Part shown: in pieces, positions 9,561 to 17,004 of the stretch
Layout of the letters: each line of letters begins with the position of its first letter
Numbering within the stretch: the first letter of the stretch is position 1
Assembly: GCA_009780185.1 (NCBI GenBank)
Contig: WRAN01000001.1
Span: 124,001 to 188,000 of the forward strand
Length of the DNA stretch: 64,000 bases
Source of the DNA: Defluviitaleaceae bacterium
GTDB lineage: Bacteria; Bacillota; Clostridia; Lachnospirales; WQUN01
Direction: 5' to 3'
The notes under the pieces: model-generated
The model's database searches: none
What the model was told of the DNA's origin: nothing
Seen by the model: only the letters and a program-made list of their open reading frames with translations
Made by a program: the position numbers and the translations under genes

Positions 9561-10958
9561 ATGCTAGATATTCCTTATCTGTCAATCAAAGAACTACACG
9601 AGGCCTACGCTTTGGGGAAAGTAACCGTAAAAGAGGTGGTACTGGCCCAGCTAGCCAGAATAGCCAAGATAGACTCTTGTGAAGGAGGCCTGAAATCAGT
9701 AATTGAGTTAAACCCTGAAAGCCTACTTATTGCAGAAAATCTAGACAAACGCTATAAAAAAACCAAAGAAATGCCACCGCTTTTTGGCGTTCCAGTACTT
9801 GTAAAGGATAATATCGGCACAGGAAGTAATATGCGCACCAGTGCCGGGTCTGTGGCCTTGGCAGATAACTGCTCAAATACGGCACCAATTATCGACCAGC
9901 TAAGGGATACAGGGGCTATAGTAATAGGCAAGGCCAATATGACCGAGTTTGCCAACTATATGACCAGAGAGGGTATGCCCAATGGATACAGCTCCAGAGG
10001 AGGTCAAACATTAAACCCATACAACCGGGAGAAAGACGTAAGTGGCTCTAGCTCTGGTTCAGCGGCTGCTGTCGCGGCAGGGCTTTCCACTTTATCTATT
10101 GGTACAGAAACTTCGGGCTCTATTGTTGCGCCTGCCGCCGCCAACGGCGTTGTAGGGATAAAACCTACAATCGGCCTTATAACCCAAGAAGGGATTATTC
10201 CAATATCCCGTGCCTTTGACACTGCCGGGCCCATGGCCAGAAATGTAACAGACGCGGCTATTCTCCTTGGGATACTAGCCTCGGTCAACTTTACAAAATT
10301 CCTGGAAGGTGACGACTTAAAAGGCATAAGAATAGGCCTAAACCGCATAAAAGAATGTGACCACAAACCCGAAGGGGATGAATCAATGGCCGCATTTGAT
10401 AAGTTGTGCGAAACATTAAAAGCGGCTGGGGCCGAACTAGTAGATAATCTTGAACTGGAACGGCACTACGACACTAGGGTAACCATAATGCAACATGAGT
10501 TTAAATCCTGTATGAACAGATATCTTAATAATACAGCGTTTGAAAGTAATGTTAAGTTGAAGAGCCTAAAAGATATAATCGAATACAACCAGGCCAATGC
10601 AGCAGTAGCCCTTAAATACGGTCAAAGCCTATTAGTGGAGTCTGAAAATAAATTCTCGGGCAATCTGACAGAGCCAGCCTATATAGAGGCCCTAATCAAA
10701 AGAGAAAAGGCCATAACTGAAATGGATGATCTCTTTACAGAGCATAATCTGGATGTACTACTAGGTGATCAATTCATGTATATAGCACCCTTCACCGGGT
10801 TCCCCAGCATGACAATGCCAATCGGCCAAAGAAAAGATAATAACCTACCCTTAAACGCCAGTTGGACAGCACGCAGGCATGATGAAGGAAAAATGATAAA
10901 AATAGCATATATAGTAGAGAAGATATTAGGAATAACTATACGACCACATATTGACTAG
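9561..10958 (+). CDS. Amidase-signature family amidase
   Basis: 465 residues from the ATG at 9561, chosen because GGGAG lies seven bases upstream. The amidase-signature fold is shown by VPVLVKDNI (Lys82), SGSSSGSAAAVAAG (from ~161) and GTETSGSIVAPAA (Ser187 in the nucleophile position), then GVVGIKPTIG. Family members hydrolyse amides by a Ser-cisSer-Lys triad. It is shorter and differs from GatA, and no gatB or gatC is nearby, so it is not likely a tRNA amidotransferase subunit. The substrate is unknown. It is cytoplasmic, with no signal peptide. A duplicated 30-bp repeat and a hairpin terminator follow. Confidence 0.85.
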   Translation: MLDIPYLSIKELHEAYALGKVTVKEVVLAQLARIAKIDSCEGGLKSVIELNPESLLIAENLDKRYKKTKEMPPLFGVPVLVKDNIGTGSNMRTSAGSVALADNCSNTAPIIDQLRDTGAIVIGKANMTEFANYMTREGMPNGYSSRGGQTLNPYNREKDVSGSSSGSAAAVAAGLSTLSIGTETSGSIVAPAAANGVVGIKPTIGLITQEGIIPISRAFDTAGPMARNVTDAAILLGILASVNFTKFLEGDDLKGIRIGLNRIKECDHKPEGDESMAAFDKLCETLKAAGAELVDNLELERHYDTRVTIMQHEFKSCMNRYLNNTAFESNVKLKSLKDIIEYNQANAAVALKYGQSLLVESENKFSGNLTEPAYIEALIKREKAITEMDDLFTEHNLDVLLGDQFMYIAPFTGFPSMTMPIGQRKDNNLPLNASWTARRHDEGKMIKIAYIVEKILGITIRPHID

Positions 10959-10980
10959 CAATATACATTACATGTAATAG

Positions 10981-11035
10981 GGTTTGTTCCAATCATCAAA
11001 AACGAAAACAGGGTTGTTCCAATCATCAAAACTGA
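10981..11035. repeat. Two-copy 30-bp direct repeat
   Basis: Two near-identical units carrying TTGTTCCAATCATCAAAA start at about 10984 and 11014, 30 bases apart, between the amidase gene and its terminator. The core ATCATCAAAA also occurs, on the opposite strand, in a 24-bp tandem pair at 53554-53598. Confidence 0.6.
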
Positions 11036-11056
11036 AGATTAACTACCAAAAACCCC

Positions 11057-11080
11057 AAAACCGCGCGAAAGCGCGGTTTT
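11057..11080 (+). terminator. Terminator hairpin of the amidase gene; copy of a dispersed repeat
   Basis: AAAACCGCGC pairs perfectly with GCGCGGTTTT around a GAAA loop. The flanking sequence (TATAAAGTTTTTGGT, AAGCTTTT) is shared with the hairpin at 54451-54500, so both belong to one dispersed intergenic repeat. Confidence 0.7.
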
Positions 11081-11096
11081 GTATAAAGTTTTTGGT

Positions 11097-11153
11097 TAAG
11101 CTTTTTTCAAAAAGCTTACGGTGTTTGAGGCAGAGCCTCAAGGTCTTAACACC
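11097..11153. repeat. Compound palindromic repeat
   Basis: Consecutive inverted repeats: TAAGCTTTTT/AAAAAGCTTA (11097-11118), then GGTGTT...AACACC (11120-11153) enclosing TTGAGGC-AGA-GCCTCAA. Similar compound palindromes are common between genes of gut Clostridia. It ends next to the 3' end of a coat gene and may stop transcription from either side. Confidence 0.6.
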
Positions 11154-11420
11154 TTAAACCATCATTCCAGCTTGCCCACTGGATAAGGCTGATTTTACAG
11201 AATTTACATCCTGTGGTGATGCAGTTGGAGAACAGGCATAGTAGCCTTTTTGCTCCGCGATTTTATAAAGGTCATACTGGAATTTTTCATCGCCATCCCG
11301 CATTTGCTGGAAGGTTTGGCGCAGATTTGGACATGCGGTTTCGCTGATAAATGTTGCATAATGTGATAAGCTGGACTTTACGCCGCTTAGTACATCTAAT
11401 ACGATATCTTTCTCTTGCAT
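11154..11420 (-). CDS. CotF-family spore coat protein
   Basis: 88 residues. The helical, Gln/Asp-rich sequence with a ferritin-like four-helix pattern (DIVLDVLSGVKSSLSHYA; TCPNLR-like ETACPNLRQTF; QYDLYKIAEQKGYY) matches the CotF/YhcQ-type spore coat family, whose members end in a short variable tail. It is the second gene of a two-gene minus-strand unit after another CotF-like gene, separated by two small hairpins. GAGGAG lies upstream of the ATG. Deposition in the outer spore layers is inferred from the family. Confidence 0.8.
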   Translation of the reverse strand: MQEKDIVLDVLSGVKSSLSHYATFISETACPNLRQTFQQMRDGDEKFQYDLYKIAEQKGYYACSPTASPQDVNSVKSALSSGQAGMMV

Positions 11421-11445
11421 AGTCGGTGACTCCTCTCATTTAAAT

Positions 11446-11475
11446 GGGGGTGCTACCCCCTCGCACTTTGTGCGA
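11446..11475. repeat. Two adjacent perfect hairpins between coat genes
   Basis: GGGGG-TGCTA-CCCCC (11446-11460) is followed directly by TCGCAC-TTT-GTGCGA (11461-11475). They lie in the intercistronic gap of the two coat genes and have no T-run, so a role in mRNA stability or differential expression is more likely than termination. Confidence 0.55.
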
Positions 11476-11476
11476 A

Positions 11477-11659
11477 CTATAACATTTGTAATAACTTACT
11501 TGCGGCCTGGGTGGCCTGGGTGGAGGCTTGGGTAAACATTTGCTTTAGCTGTGGGTCTTGCACTTGATTAGCGTAGTCTTTGAGTTTTCCAGACATTGTT
11601 TGATGGCCTGGCACAACTTCGCGAATCCAGTTAAGCTCTGATTGCTTTAATCCTGGCAT
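11477..11659 (-). CDS. Small CotF-like spore coat protein
   Basis: 60 residues from the ATG at 11659, chosen for the AAAGGGG site seven bases upstream. A longer 103-codon reading would run into an inverted repeat and add an unrelated hydrophobic stretch. The protein is helical, with QVQDPQLKQMFTQA, a pattern seen in the short clostridial coat proteins related to the CotF C-terminal helix pair. It is probably co-transcribed with the next coat gene. Expression in the mother cell during sporulation is expected but no promoter could be assigned. Confidence 0.75.
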   Translation of the reverse strand: MPGLKQSELNWIREVVPGHQTMSGKLKDYANQVQDPQLKQMFTQASTQATQAASKLLQML

Positions 11660-11714
11660 GATTTTGCCCCTTTCTAGAATATTTGCACTTAGTTTTGCAA
11701 GAAAGAGAAAAATT

Positions 11715-11788
11715 ATGCAAAAGAATAAGACTAACCGATAAAACCCAGTAAAAACAAGGGTTGCCGTGTTAGTCTTATTTTTTTGCAT
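11715..11788. mobile_element. MITE-like inverted repeat element
   Basis: A 21-base arm (11715-11735) matches its inverted partner (11768-11788) at 20 of 21 positions. The 32-base loop contains a further AACCC/GGGTT pairing. It lies in the divergent promoter region between a coat gene and the VTC operon, so it is not positioned as a terminator for either. No clear target-site duplication is visible, so assignment to a mobile element is tentative. Confidence 0.45.
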
Positions 11789-11855
11789 GAGTAAAAAGGT
11801 TCAATGGATAATTACTAGCAATATTGGGACACTTCTTAATAGGGCTTTTTATTTC

Positions 11856-11902
11856 ATACGGATTCCAAATAAATTCATGTGCTATTTACTTGGAATCCGT
11901 AT
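11856..11902. repeat. Strong hairpin with TCATGTGCT loop upstream of the VTC operon
   Basis: A 19-bp stem with a single mismatch (arms 11856-11874 and 11884-11902) encloses the nine-base loop TCATGTGCT. A degenerate copy with the same loop is at 1870-1913. It lies about 30 bases before the VTC start codon, so it forms part of the 5' untranslated region if transcription begins upstream. Confidence 0.7.
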
Positions 11903-11931
11903 CACGCAGTATTTTCTGGAGGCGATCTAAT

Positions 11932-12627
11932 ATGGATGAAGTTCTTAGGCAAGAAAAAAAATACCTAATAAGTCTTGATAGGTATTATTACTTATCTCGC
12001 CAATTTTCCCGCATTCTTATGGAGGACCCTCACAGCAGCAAAGATGGCTATCTGGTTCGCTCTTTATATTTTGATGATATAGACGATACCGATTATGAGG
12101 AAAAGATTAGCGGTGTAGAAGTCCGTAAGAAAATACGGCTGCGAAACTATGGCCCCAACTCTAAATCCGCAAAATTAGAGCTAAAGCAAAAGCAAGGCCA
12201 ATGGCAAAAAAAACGCTCTTTGACATTAGACAAAAGCAAATCTCTTCGCCTTATTGCCGGTGACTATACAGCACTACTGGAATGCAAGTCTGACTTTGCA
12301 GATGAATGTTTTGGCATTATGGGTATGCGATGCTACCGCCCTAAGACAGTTGTGTCATACACGCGCAAAGTTTTTATTTCAAAAGAAAATGAGACACGAG
12401 TAACTTTTGACCACCATATTAAAGGGACTGAGGCTTGTTTCGACATTTTTTCTCATGACTTGGTAGAAAACCCCATATTTGACCCGTTCATGGTTGTACT
12501 AGAAATCAAATACAATAACTTTTTGCTTAGTTATATCAAAGATATAGTTCAAAGCTGCAACGAAAGCGAACGAGCGATAAGTAAGTATTGTTTAGGAAGA
12601 CCTATGCTAGATAATTATTACTTTTAA
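11932..12627 (+). CDS. VTC-domain (polyphosphate polymerase-fold) protein, locus A
   Basis: 231 residues from the ATG at 11932, which has a TGGAGG site; a longer in-frame reading would cross the hairpin. The tunnel-shaped VTC/CYTH-like polymerase domain is recognised from QEKKYLI (7-13), VRKKIRLRNYG (64-74), AKLELKQK (80-87) with WQKKRSL (91-97), YTRKVFI (143-149), TRVTFDHHIKGTE (155-167) and VLEIKY (189-194). These are the lysine-, arginine- and glutamate-bearing strands that bind nucleotide and polyphosphate in yeast Vtc4. There are no membrane segments, so it probably works with the DUF4956 membrane protein encoded 56 bases downstream. It is first of a six-gene operon with a CotH kinase and a glycosyltransferase. 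Product and substrate are untested. Confidence 0.85.
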   Translation: MDEVLRQEKKYLISLDRYYYLSRQFSRILMEDPHSSKDGYLVRSLYFDDIDDTDYEEKISGVEVRKKIRLRNYGPNSKSAKLELKQKQGQWQKKRSLTLDKSKSLRLIAGDYTALLECKSDFADECFGIMGMRCYRPKTVVSYTRKVFISKENETRVTFDHHIKGTEACFDIFSHDLVENPIFDPFMVVLEIKYNNFLLSYIKDIVQSCNESERAISKYCLGRPMLDNYYF

Positions 12628-12683
12628 ATGGGAATAACAACAGGGTAAAACGTGCACACTAATCTGCAACGTAGGAGGATACA

Positions 12684-13361
12684 ATGACTGGAGTATTAAG
12701 AGATTTAGTAAGTCAAAGCGGCAGCTTAACATTGCATGATATTGCGATACGTATTACAGTCGCAACCATTTTAAGCATGGTAATTTATGTTTCATATTGG
12801 TATACACATACAGGAACATCATATAGCGGTAAGTTTAATGTATCGTTGGTTACGATAACTATCTTGACTTGTACAGTTATGACGGTTATAGGCAATAATA
12901 TAGCGTTGTCTTTGGGTATGGCAGGGGCATTGTCCATCGTCCGTTTCCGTACCGCGATAAAAGATTCTAGAGATACCGCATATATCTTTTGGGCGGTTAT
13001 TGTTGGTTTATGTAGCGGTGTAGCCGATTTTTGGACTGCAATCATTGGCAGTACCGCAGTATTTATTATACTGCTGATTATGGGCAAGGTACGAAATGAA
13101 AATCGGATTTTGTTAATTATAAAAAGTAACCGAAGCCTAGAAAAGGATATCGAAGGGATTGTATTTACACATTTTAACAGAAAAGCACTTCTGCGGGTAA
13201 AAAACACAACAGTCGAATCTTTGGAGATGATTTACGAGCTTGACAGGCGCACCTATAACCTAACCTACAAAAGCGGGAAAAATATCACTCAATTGTTGTA
13301 CGAAAAAGAAGGCATGGAGTATGTGAACATCGTTACCCAAAATGATGAAATAAGCGGGTGA
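12684..13361 (+). CDS. DUF4956 membrane protein, locus A
   Basis: 225 residues with about four N-terminal membrane segments (roughly 21-140) and a ~75-residue soluble C-terminal domain. The family signature is GALSIVRFRTAIKDSRDTAYIF, with an invariant-looking RFR and RD. DUF4956 proteins are often encoded next to VTC-domain proteins, as here and again at 50398-51775, which suggests a split membrane polymerase: VTC domain as catalyst, DUF4956 as membrane channel or anchor. That model is inference. The start is supported by GTAGGAGG seven bases upstream. The next gene starts four bases after the stop. Confidence 0.85.
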   Translation: MTGVLRDLVSQSGSLTLHDIAIRITVATILSMVIYVSYWYTHTGTSYSGKFNVSLVTITILTCTVMTVIGNNIALSLGMAGALSIVRFRTAIKDSRDTAYIFWAVIVGLCSGVADFWTAIIGSTAVFIILLIMGKVRNENRILLIIKSNRSLEKDIEGIVFTHFNRKALLRVKNTTVESLEMIYELDRRTYNLTYKSGKNITQLLYEKEGMEYVNIVTQNDEISG

Positions 13362-13365
13362 TTTT

Positions 13366-14919
13366 ATGCGTAAAAGCATTGTTTACTATGCAGGCTCCTT
13401 TGTTGCAATAGTGGTACTTTTGCTGATTATCATGAATCTTGACACAAATAGCGAAGCCATTAGATACCATCAGCATTTGAGAAACCCAAGCGAAGCAGAT
13501 TTGGGGATATGCTCGGATTGCAACCAAGATATATTTCTATGCACCCATTTGCCTATAATAATCGTTGATACATTTAGCCAGGATATACCAGGCCGACCGC
13601 TAGCGTTTGGCATGGACGAACATGATACCGAAATGCGAAACACATTTCATACAACTCCGGAAGATGAAACAGAAACCACAGCCCATATATCGGTTATAGA
13701 TAACTCCAATGGCTGGAACCATGACTCAGATACCCCTACCTTCGAATCGTTGGCCGCCATACGCATCCGCGGCAACTCATCTCGCTTTTTTGATAAGCCC
13801 AACTACCGTATACGTCTAGTTAATGCAGATGATAGCAATAATCGTCTGCCGTTGTTGGGTATGGCTCCCGGACACGAGTGGGCGTTACACGGCCCGTTCT
13901 TAGACAAAACCCTAATACGCAATTACATGTGGATGAACATTGCTTTTGATGTTATGTCAGGGCGATTTGTACCGGGAGTACGGTTTTTTGAATTGATTTT
14001 AAACGGCGAATTTCAAGGGCTTTACGTGCTTATGGAAACTTTGAGAGTAGAGCCTAGCCGCGTTAGTTTAAGCCGATATAGACCAGGTATGCCTGAAACC
14101 AGCTATTTTTTTCGTATAGATTGGACTCAGCGCACAGACAGAGAAATAGAAACCTTTAGCACATACACTTTAAGGCAAGAATTCGAAAGCACAATGGAGA
14201 TTTTATATCCCACTCACTTAAACCAAAGCGAAAGGGTACGCAATTATGTCATGGGCAGTATCAACACCATTGAACGGTTTTTGTACTCCCATGATATGTT
14301 GTTGAATCCAAGGACAGTAGAGCGATACATTGACATTGATTCCTTTGTTGATTTCTTTATCATCAACGAATTTATAGGCAACAATGATCTATTTGCGGGT
14401 TCTACCTATTTCCACAAAGATATTAGAGGCAGGTTGGTTGCAGGCCCTGTATGGGATTTTAACAATATATTCGATAACTTTTTCTTAAGTTTGCCTGTAG
14501 ACGAATTTTATCTCAACGGACGTGGTTGGCTTGACCGATTGTTTATGTCATCATATTTTACAGAAAAAGTTATAAATCGCTGGAATAGCCTAAGACAAGG
14601 TGCGTTATCCGAAGAAAGGCTTTTAAACTACATGGATGATGTAATCGAATGGCTTGGTAGTGCCATTGACCGAAATTTTGATGTATGGGGATACAGCTTC
14701 GATTATAGAAATGTAAGCCATCTGGCGCGCCGTCAGCCACGGCCGGAAGAGCGTTTGGAAGGGATTACAGAAGCAGACCTTAATCCATCCAGCTTTGAAG
14801 AGGCTATGGCACAAAAGCGAGATTTCATGATAGAGCGTGGCCGTTGGATAGACAATCATATTGTAATATTGCGTCAATACAGCCATCGTTCCAGACATGC
14901 ATTGTGGCATTTACCATAG
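13366..14919 (+). CDS. CotH-type protein kinase, membrane-anchored, locus A
   Basis: 517 residues with an N-terminal membrane anchor (5-24), then a short Cys cluster CSDCNQDIFLCTH (49-61) and a CotH kinase domain (~128-450). Kinase hallmarks are IRIRGNSSRFFDKPNYRIRL (132-151), HEWALHGPFLDKTLIRNY, FFELILNGEFQGLYVLME (207-224) and the metal-binding PVWDFN (361-366). CotH kinases are atypical Ser kinases that phosphorylate spore coat proteins such as CotB and CotG. Here the kinase faces the outside or the intermembrane space, in an operon with a VTC/DUF4956 pair and a glycosyltransferase. Its substrate is unknown; it might be a coat protein or the polymer machinery. Confidence 0.85.
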   Translation: MRKSIVYYAGSFVAIVVLLLIIMNLDTNSEAIRYHQHLRNPSEADLGICSDCNQDIFLCTHLPIIIVDTFSQDIPGRPLAFGMDEHDTEMRNTFHTTPEDETETTAHISVIDNSNGWNHDSDTPTFESLAAIRIRGNSSRFFDKPNYRIRLVNADDSNNRLPLLGMAPGHEWALHGPFLDKTLIRNYMWMNIAFDVMSGRFVPGVRFFELILNGEFQGLYVLMETLRVEPSRVSLSRYRPGMPETSYFFRIDWTQRTDREIETFSTYTLRQEFESTMEILYPTHLNQSERVRNYVMGSINTIERFLYSHDMLLNPRTVERYIDIDSFVDFFIINEFIGNNDLFAGSTYFHKDIRGRLVAGPVWDFNNIFDNFFLSLPVDEFYLNGRGWLDRLFMSSYFTEKVINRWNSLRQGALSEERLLNYMDDVIEWLGSAIDRNFDVWGYSFDYRNVSHLARRQPRPEERLEGITEADLNPSSFEEAMAQKRDFMIERGRWIDNHIVILRQYSHRSRHALWHLP

Positions 14920-14930
14920 GAGTTGTTAGT

Positions 14931-17003
14931 GTGGCAAAATATCTAATTTCCGTAGTAGCAATAATGATACTGGCTGTCGTGATTTTCCATGCTCACTTTT
15001 ACATGGGCTTCTTTATTGACTTTCGCCCAAACGCGCCGATAAATATTACATTCCACACAGAAGATAGCGGGATTTTTAGAGACGGTAGCGATACACCGCT
15101 ATTATTGCGCGGTGTTGAAGTTAATTCATTTGTGCCAAGTCAATCGTATTGGGAATTAGGCGCCAACAAAGAAGATTATCTGCGCTGGTTTGGATACATG
15201 GTAGATATGGGTGTTACAACTGTATACGCGACAGATATTATGCACAGTAACTTTTACAATGCACTGCATAAATTTAATACGACTGGGGAAGACTATCTCT
15301 TACTAATCCAAGGCGTTGGAGGCACATATAGGGAAGATCTAACTCAATCTCTTAGAAGGGCCATAGATATTATACATGGCAATAGGATTGACTTACTTAA
15401 CAGACATGGTATTCAAACTTATTTACGAGATATATCCTCATGGGTTGTAGGATTTGTTGTTGGCGCGAATTGGAATGCGGACACAATAGCCTATATAATA
15501 AATAATGTTGACATGCCAGATAGCTTTGAAGGGCGCTTTTTTAGTACAAGCGAAGAAGCTAATAGGTTTGAAGCAATGCTTGCCAATGTAATGAATGACG
15601 CAATAGATTATGAAACTCGCCGCTTTAAAACCCAAAGACCAATAAGCTTTCTTTCCAACCCAATAATAGACTTCATTGAATATGAGATGTTTTATGCAGC
15701 GCAATTACGCAAATATGCACAATTAGACCACGAAAACATTATTCCTTCGGAGCATATGCAAGCTGGAGTTTTTGCAGCTTACCAATTATTTTACTTTGCC
15801 GATGATTTTTTAAGCCTTATGACCTCAGCCCAGCGGAATGAAATCGCTCATTTATTAGACGAACTAAATTTGGAATGCAATTTTAATGGTTACTTGGATT
15901 TGCTGGTACGGTACCACACAATGCCGATAGTGGCAGTTGGTTTTAGTGTATCCTCAGGTCGTGCTCCTATACGTATGGATTCTACTCCTTACAACGAAAG
16001 GCAACAAGGAGAAGCGTTAGCTTTGTTAAGCAATAAACTAGAGGAACTAGGATGGGCAGGCAATATAATTTCCACATGGCAAGATAACTGGGAGAGGCGC
16101 ACTTGGAACACAGCATTTGCAACAGACACCTGGCGCAACCAATATTGGAACAATATCCAATCTCAATCACAAGGATATGGGCTTATGGCTTTCGATCCAG
16201 GTGCCTATAGTCGCCCTGTCTATATTGATGGCATTGCAGACGAATGGAAAGATTATCATCGAATCCATGAGTACGATGGTTTTAGCGTGTATGCTCAGCA
16301 AAGTATGCAGGGGCTTTATCTGATGATACAAGGTAATGGCGTCGAGCCAGGAAATAGGCTGTACTTACCTATCAAAGTAACGCCAAAATCAGGCACATCA
16401 ATCTACCAACATTTGGAATTTTCTCAGCCTGCCAACTTTTTGCTAAAAATACACGATACAACAGATACTAGATTGTTGGTCAATATGCGCTACAATGCAA
16501 CATTCATGCGCTTTCATGAAGAGAAAACCGGAGAAAATCCCTTTGCCTTTGTACCGTCCAGGTGGGAATCGGAGTTTGTACCAATTATGGTTGCATTACA
16601 AAACACACAAATATTTGAGGAAAATGAACTAACCACCCTCGCTCAACGGAGGATGCTGTCTTGGGAAACAGGGTTGCTTACACATGGGGCAAATAATCCA
16701 CGCCATCACGATTTTAACTCTTTGGCAGACTTTAGTTTTGGCGATAATCTCATCGAAATTAGAATACCATGGATGCTTTTGAATTTTTTTGATCCGTCAA
16801 CAATGCGAGTACACGACGATTATTTTGACAACTTTGGTGTAGAGGGTTTAGCAATCAACCATATCTATATTGGTGTTGCCCATTCCAACTCAAGCTATGT
16901 AGATATGTCTCCAATACGTTTACACACATGGAGGGGCAATTTACAGTTTCACGAGCGGTTAAAGCTTTCTTATTATATTATGCAAGAAGCATGGAGGAGA
17001 TAA
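14931..17003 (+). CDS. Membrane-anchored TIM-barrel (glycosidase-like) protein with C-terminal DOMON/CBM9-like domain
   Basis: 690 residues from the GTG at 14931, supported by TAGGAG nine bases upstream; an earlier in-frame start would overlap cotH by 25 codons. One N-terminal membrane helix (5-24) precedes a barrel that begins LLLRGVEVNSFVPSQSYWEL and includes MGVTTVYA, DISSWVVGFVVGANWN and PIVAVGFSVSSGRAP. The strand where retaining glycosidases usually carry the acid/base Glu reads VVGANWN, so activity is doubtful. After ~425, VYIDGIADEW and the beta-rich remainder resemble a DOMON/CBM9-type carbohydrate module. The operon context suggests it modifies or guides the polysaccharide made by the downstream glycosyltransferase. 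Family number not assigned. Confidence 0.6.
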   Translation: MAKYLISVVAIMILAVVIFHAHFYMGFFIDFRPNAPINITFHTEDSGIFRDGSDTPLLLRGVEVNSFVPSQSYWELGANKEDYLRWFGYMVDMGVTTVYATDIMHSNFYNALHKFNTTGEDYLLLIQGVGGTYREDLTQSLRRAIDIIHGNRIDLLNRHGIQTYLRDISSWVVGFVVGANWNADTIAYIINNVDMPDSFEGRFFSTSEEANRFEAMLANVMNDAIDYETRRFKTQRPISFLSNPIIDFIEYEMFYAAQLRKYAQLDHENIIPSEHMQAGVFAAYQLFYFADDFLSLMTSAQRNEIAHLLDELNLECNFNGYLDLLVRYHTMPIVAVGFSVSSGRAPIRMDSTPYNERQQGEALALLSNKLEELGWAGNIISTWQDNWERRTWNTAFATDTWRNQYWNNIQSQSQGYGLMAFDPGAYSRPVYIDGIADEWKDYHRIHEYDGFSVYAQQSMQGLYLMIQGNGVEPGNRLYLPIKVTPKSGTSIYQHLEFSQPANFLLKIHDTTDTRLLVNMRYNATFMRFHEEKTGENPFAFVPSRWESEFVPIMVALQNTQIFEENELTTLAQRRMLSWETGLLTHGANNPRHHDFNSLADFSFGDNLIEIRIPWMLLNFFDPSTMRVHDDYFDNFGVEGLAINHIYIGVAHSNSSYVDMSPIRLHTWRGNLQFHERLKLSYYIMQEAWRR

Positions 17004-17004
17004 T

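Noticed and set aside
11477-11788. An N-terminally extended 103-residue version of the small coat protein
   Set aside because: The extension is encoded by an inverted repeat and a good ribosome site favours the start at 11659.
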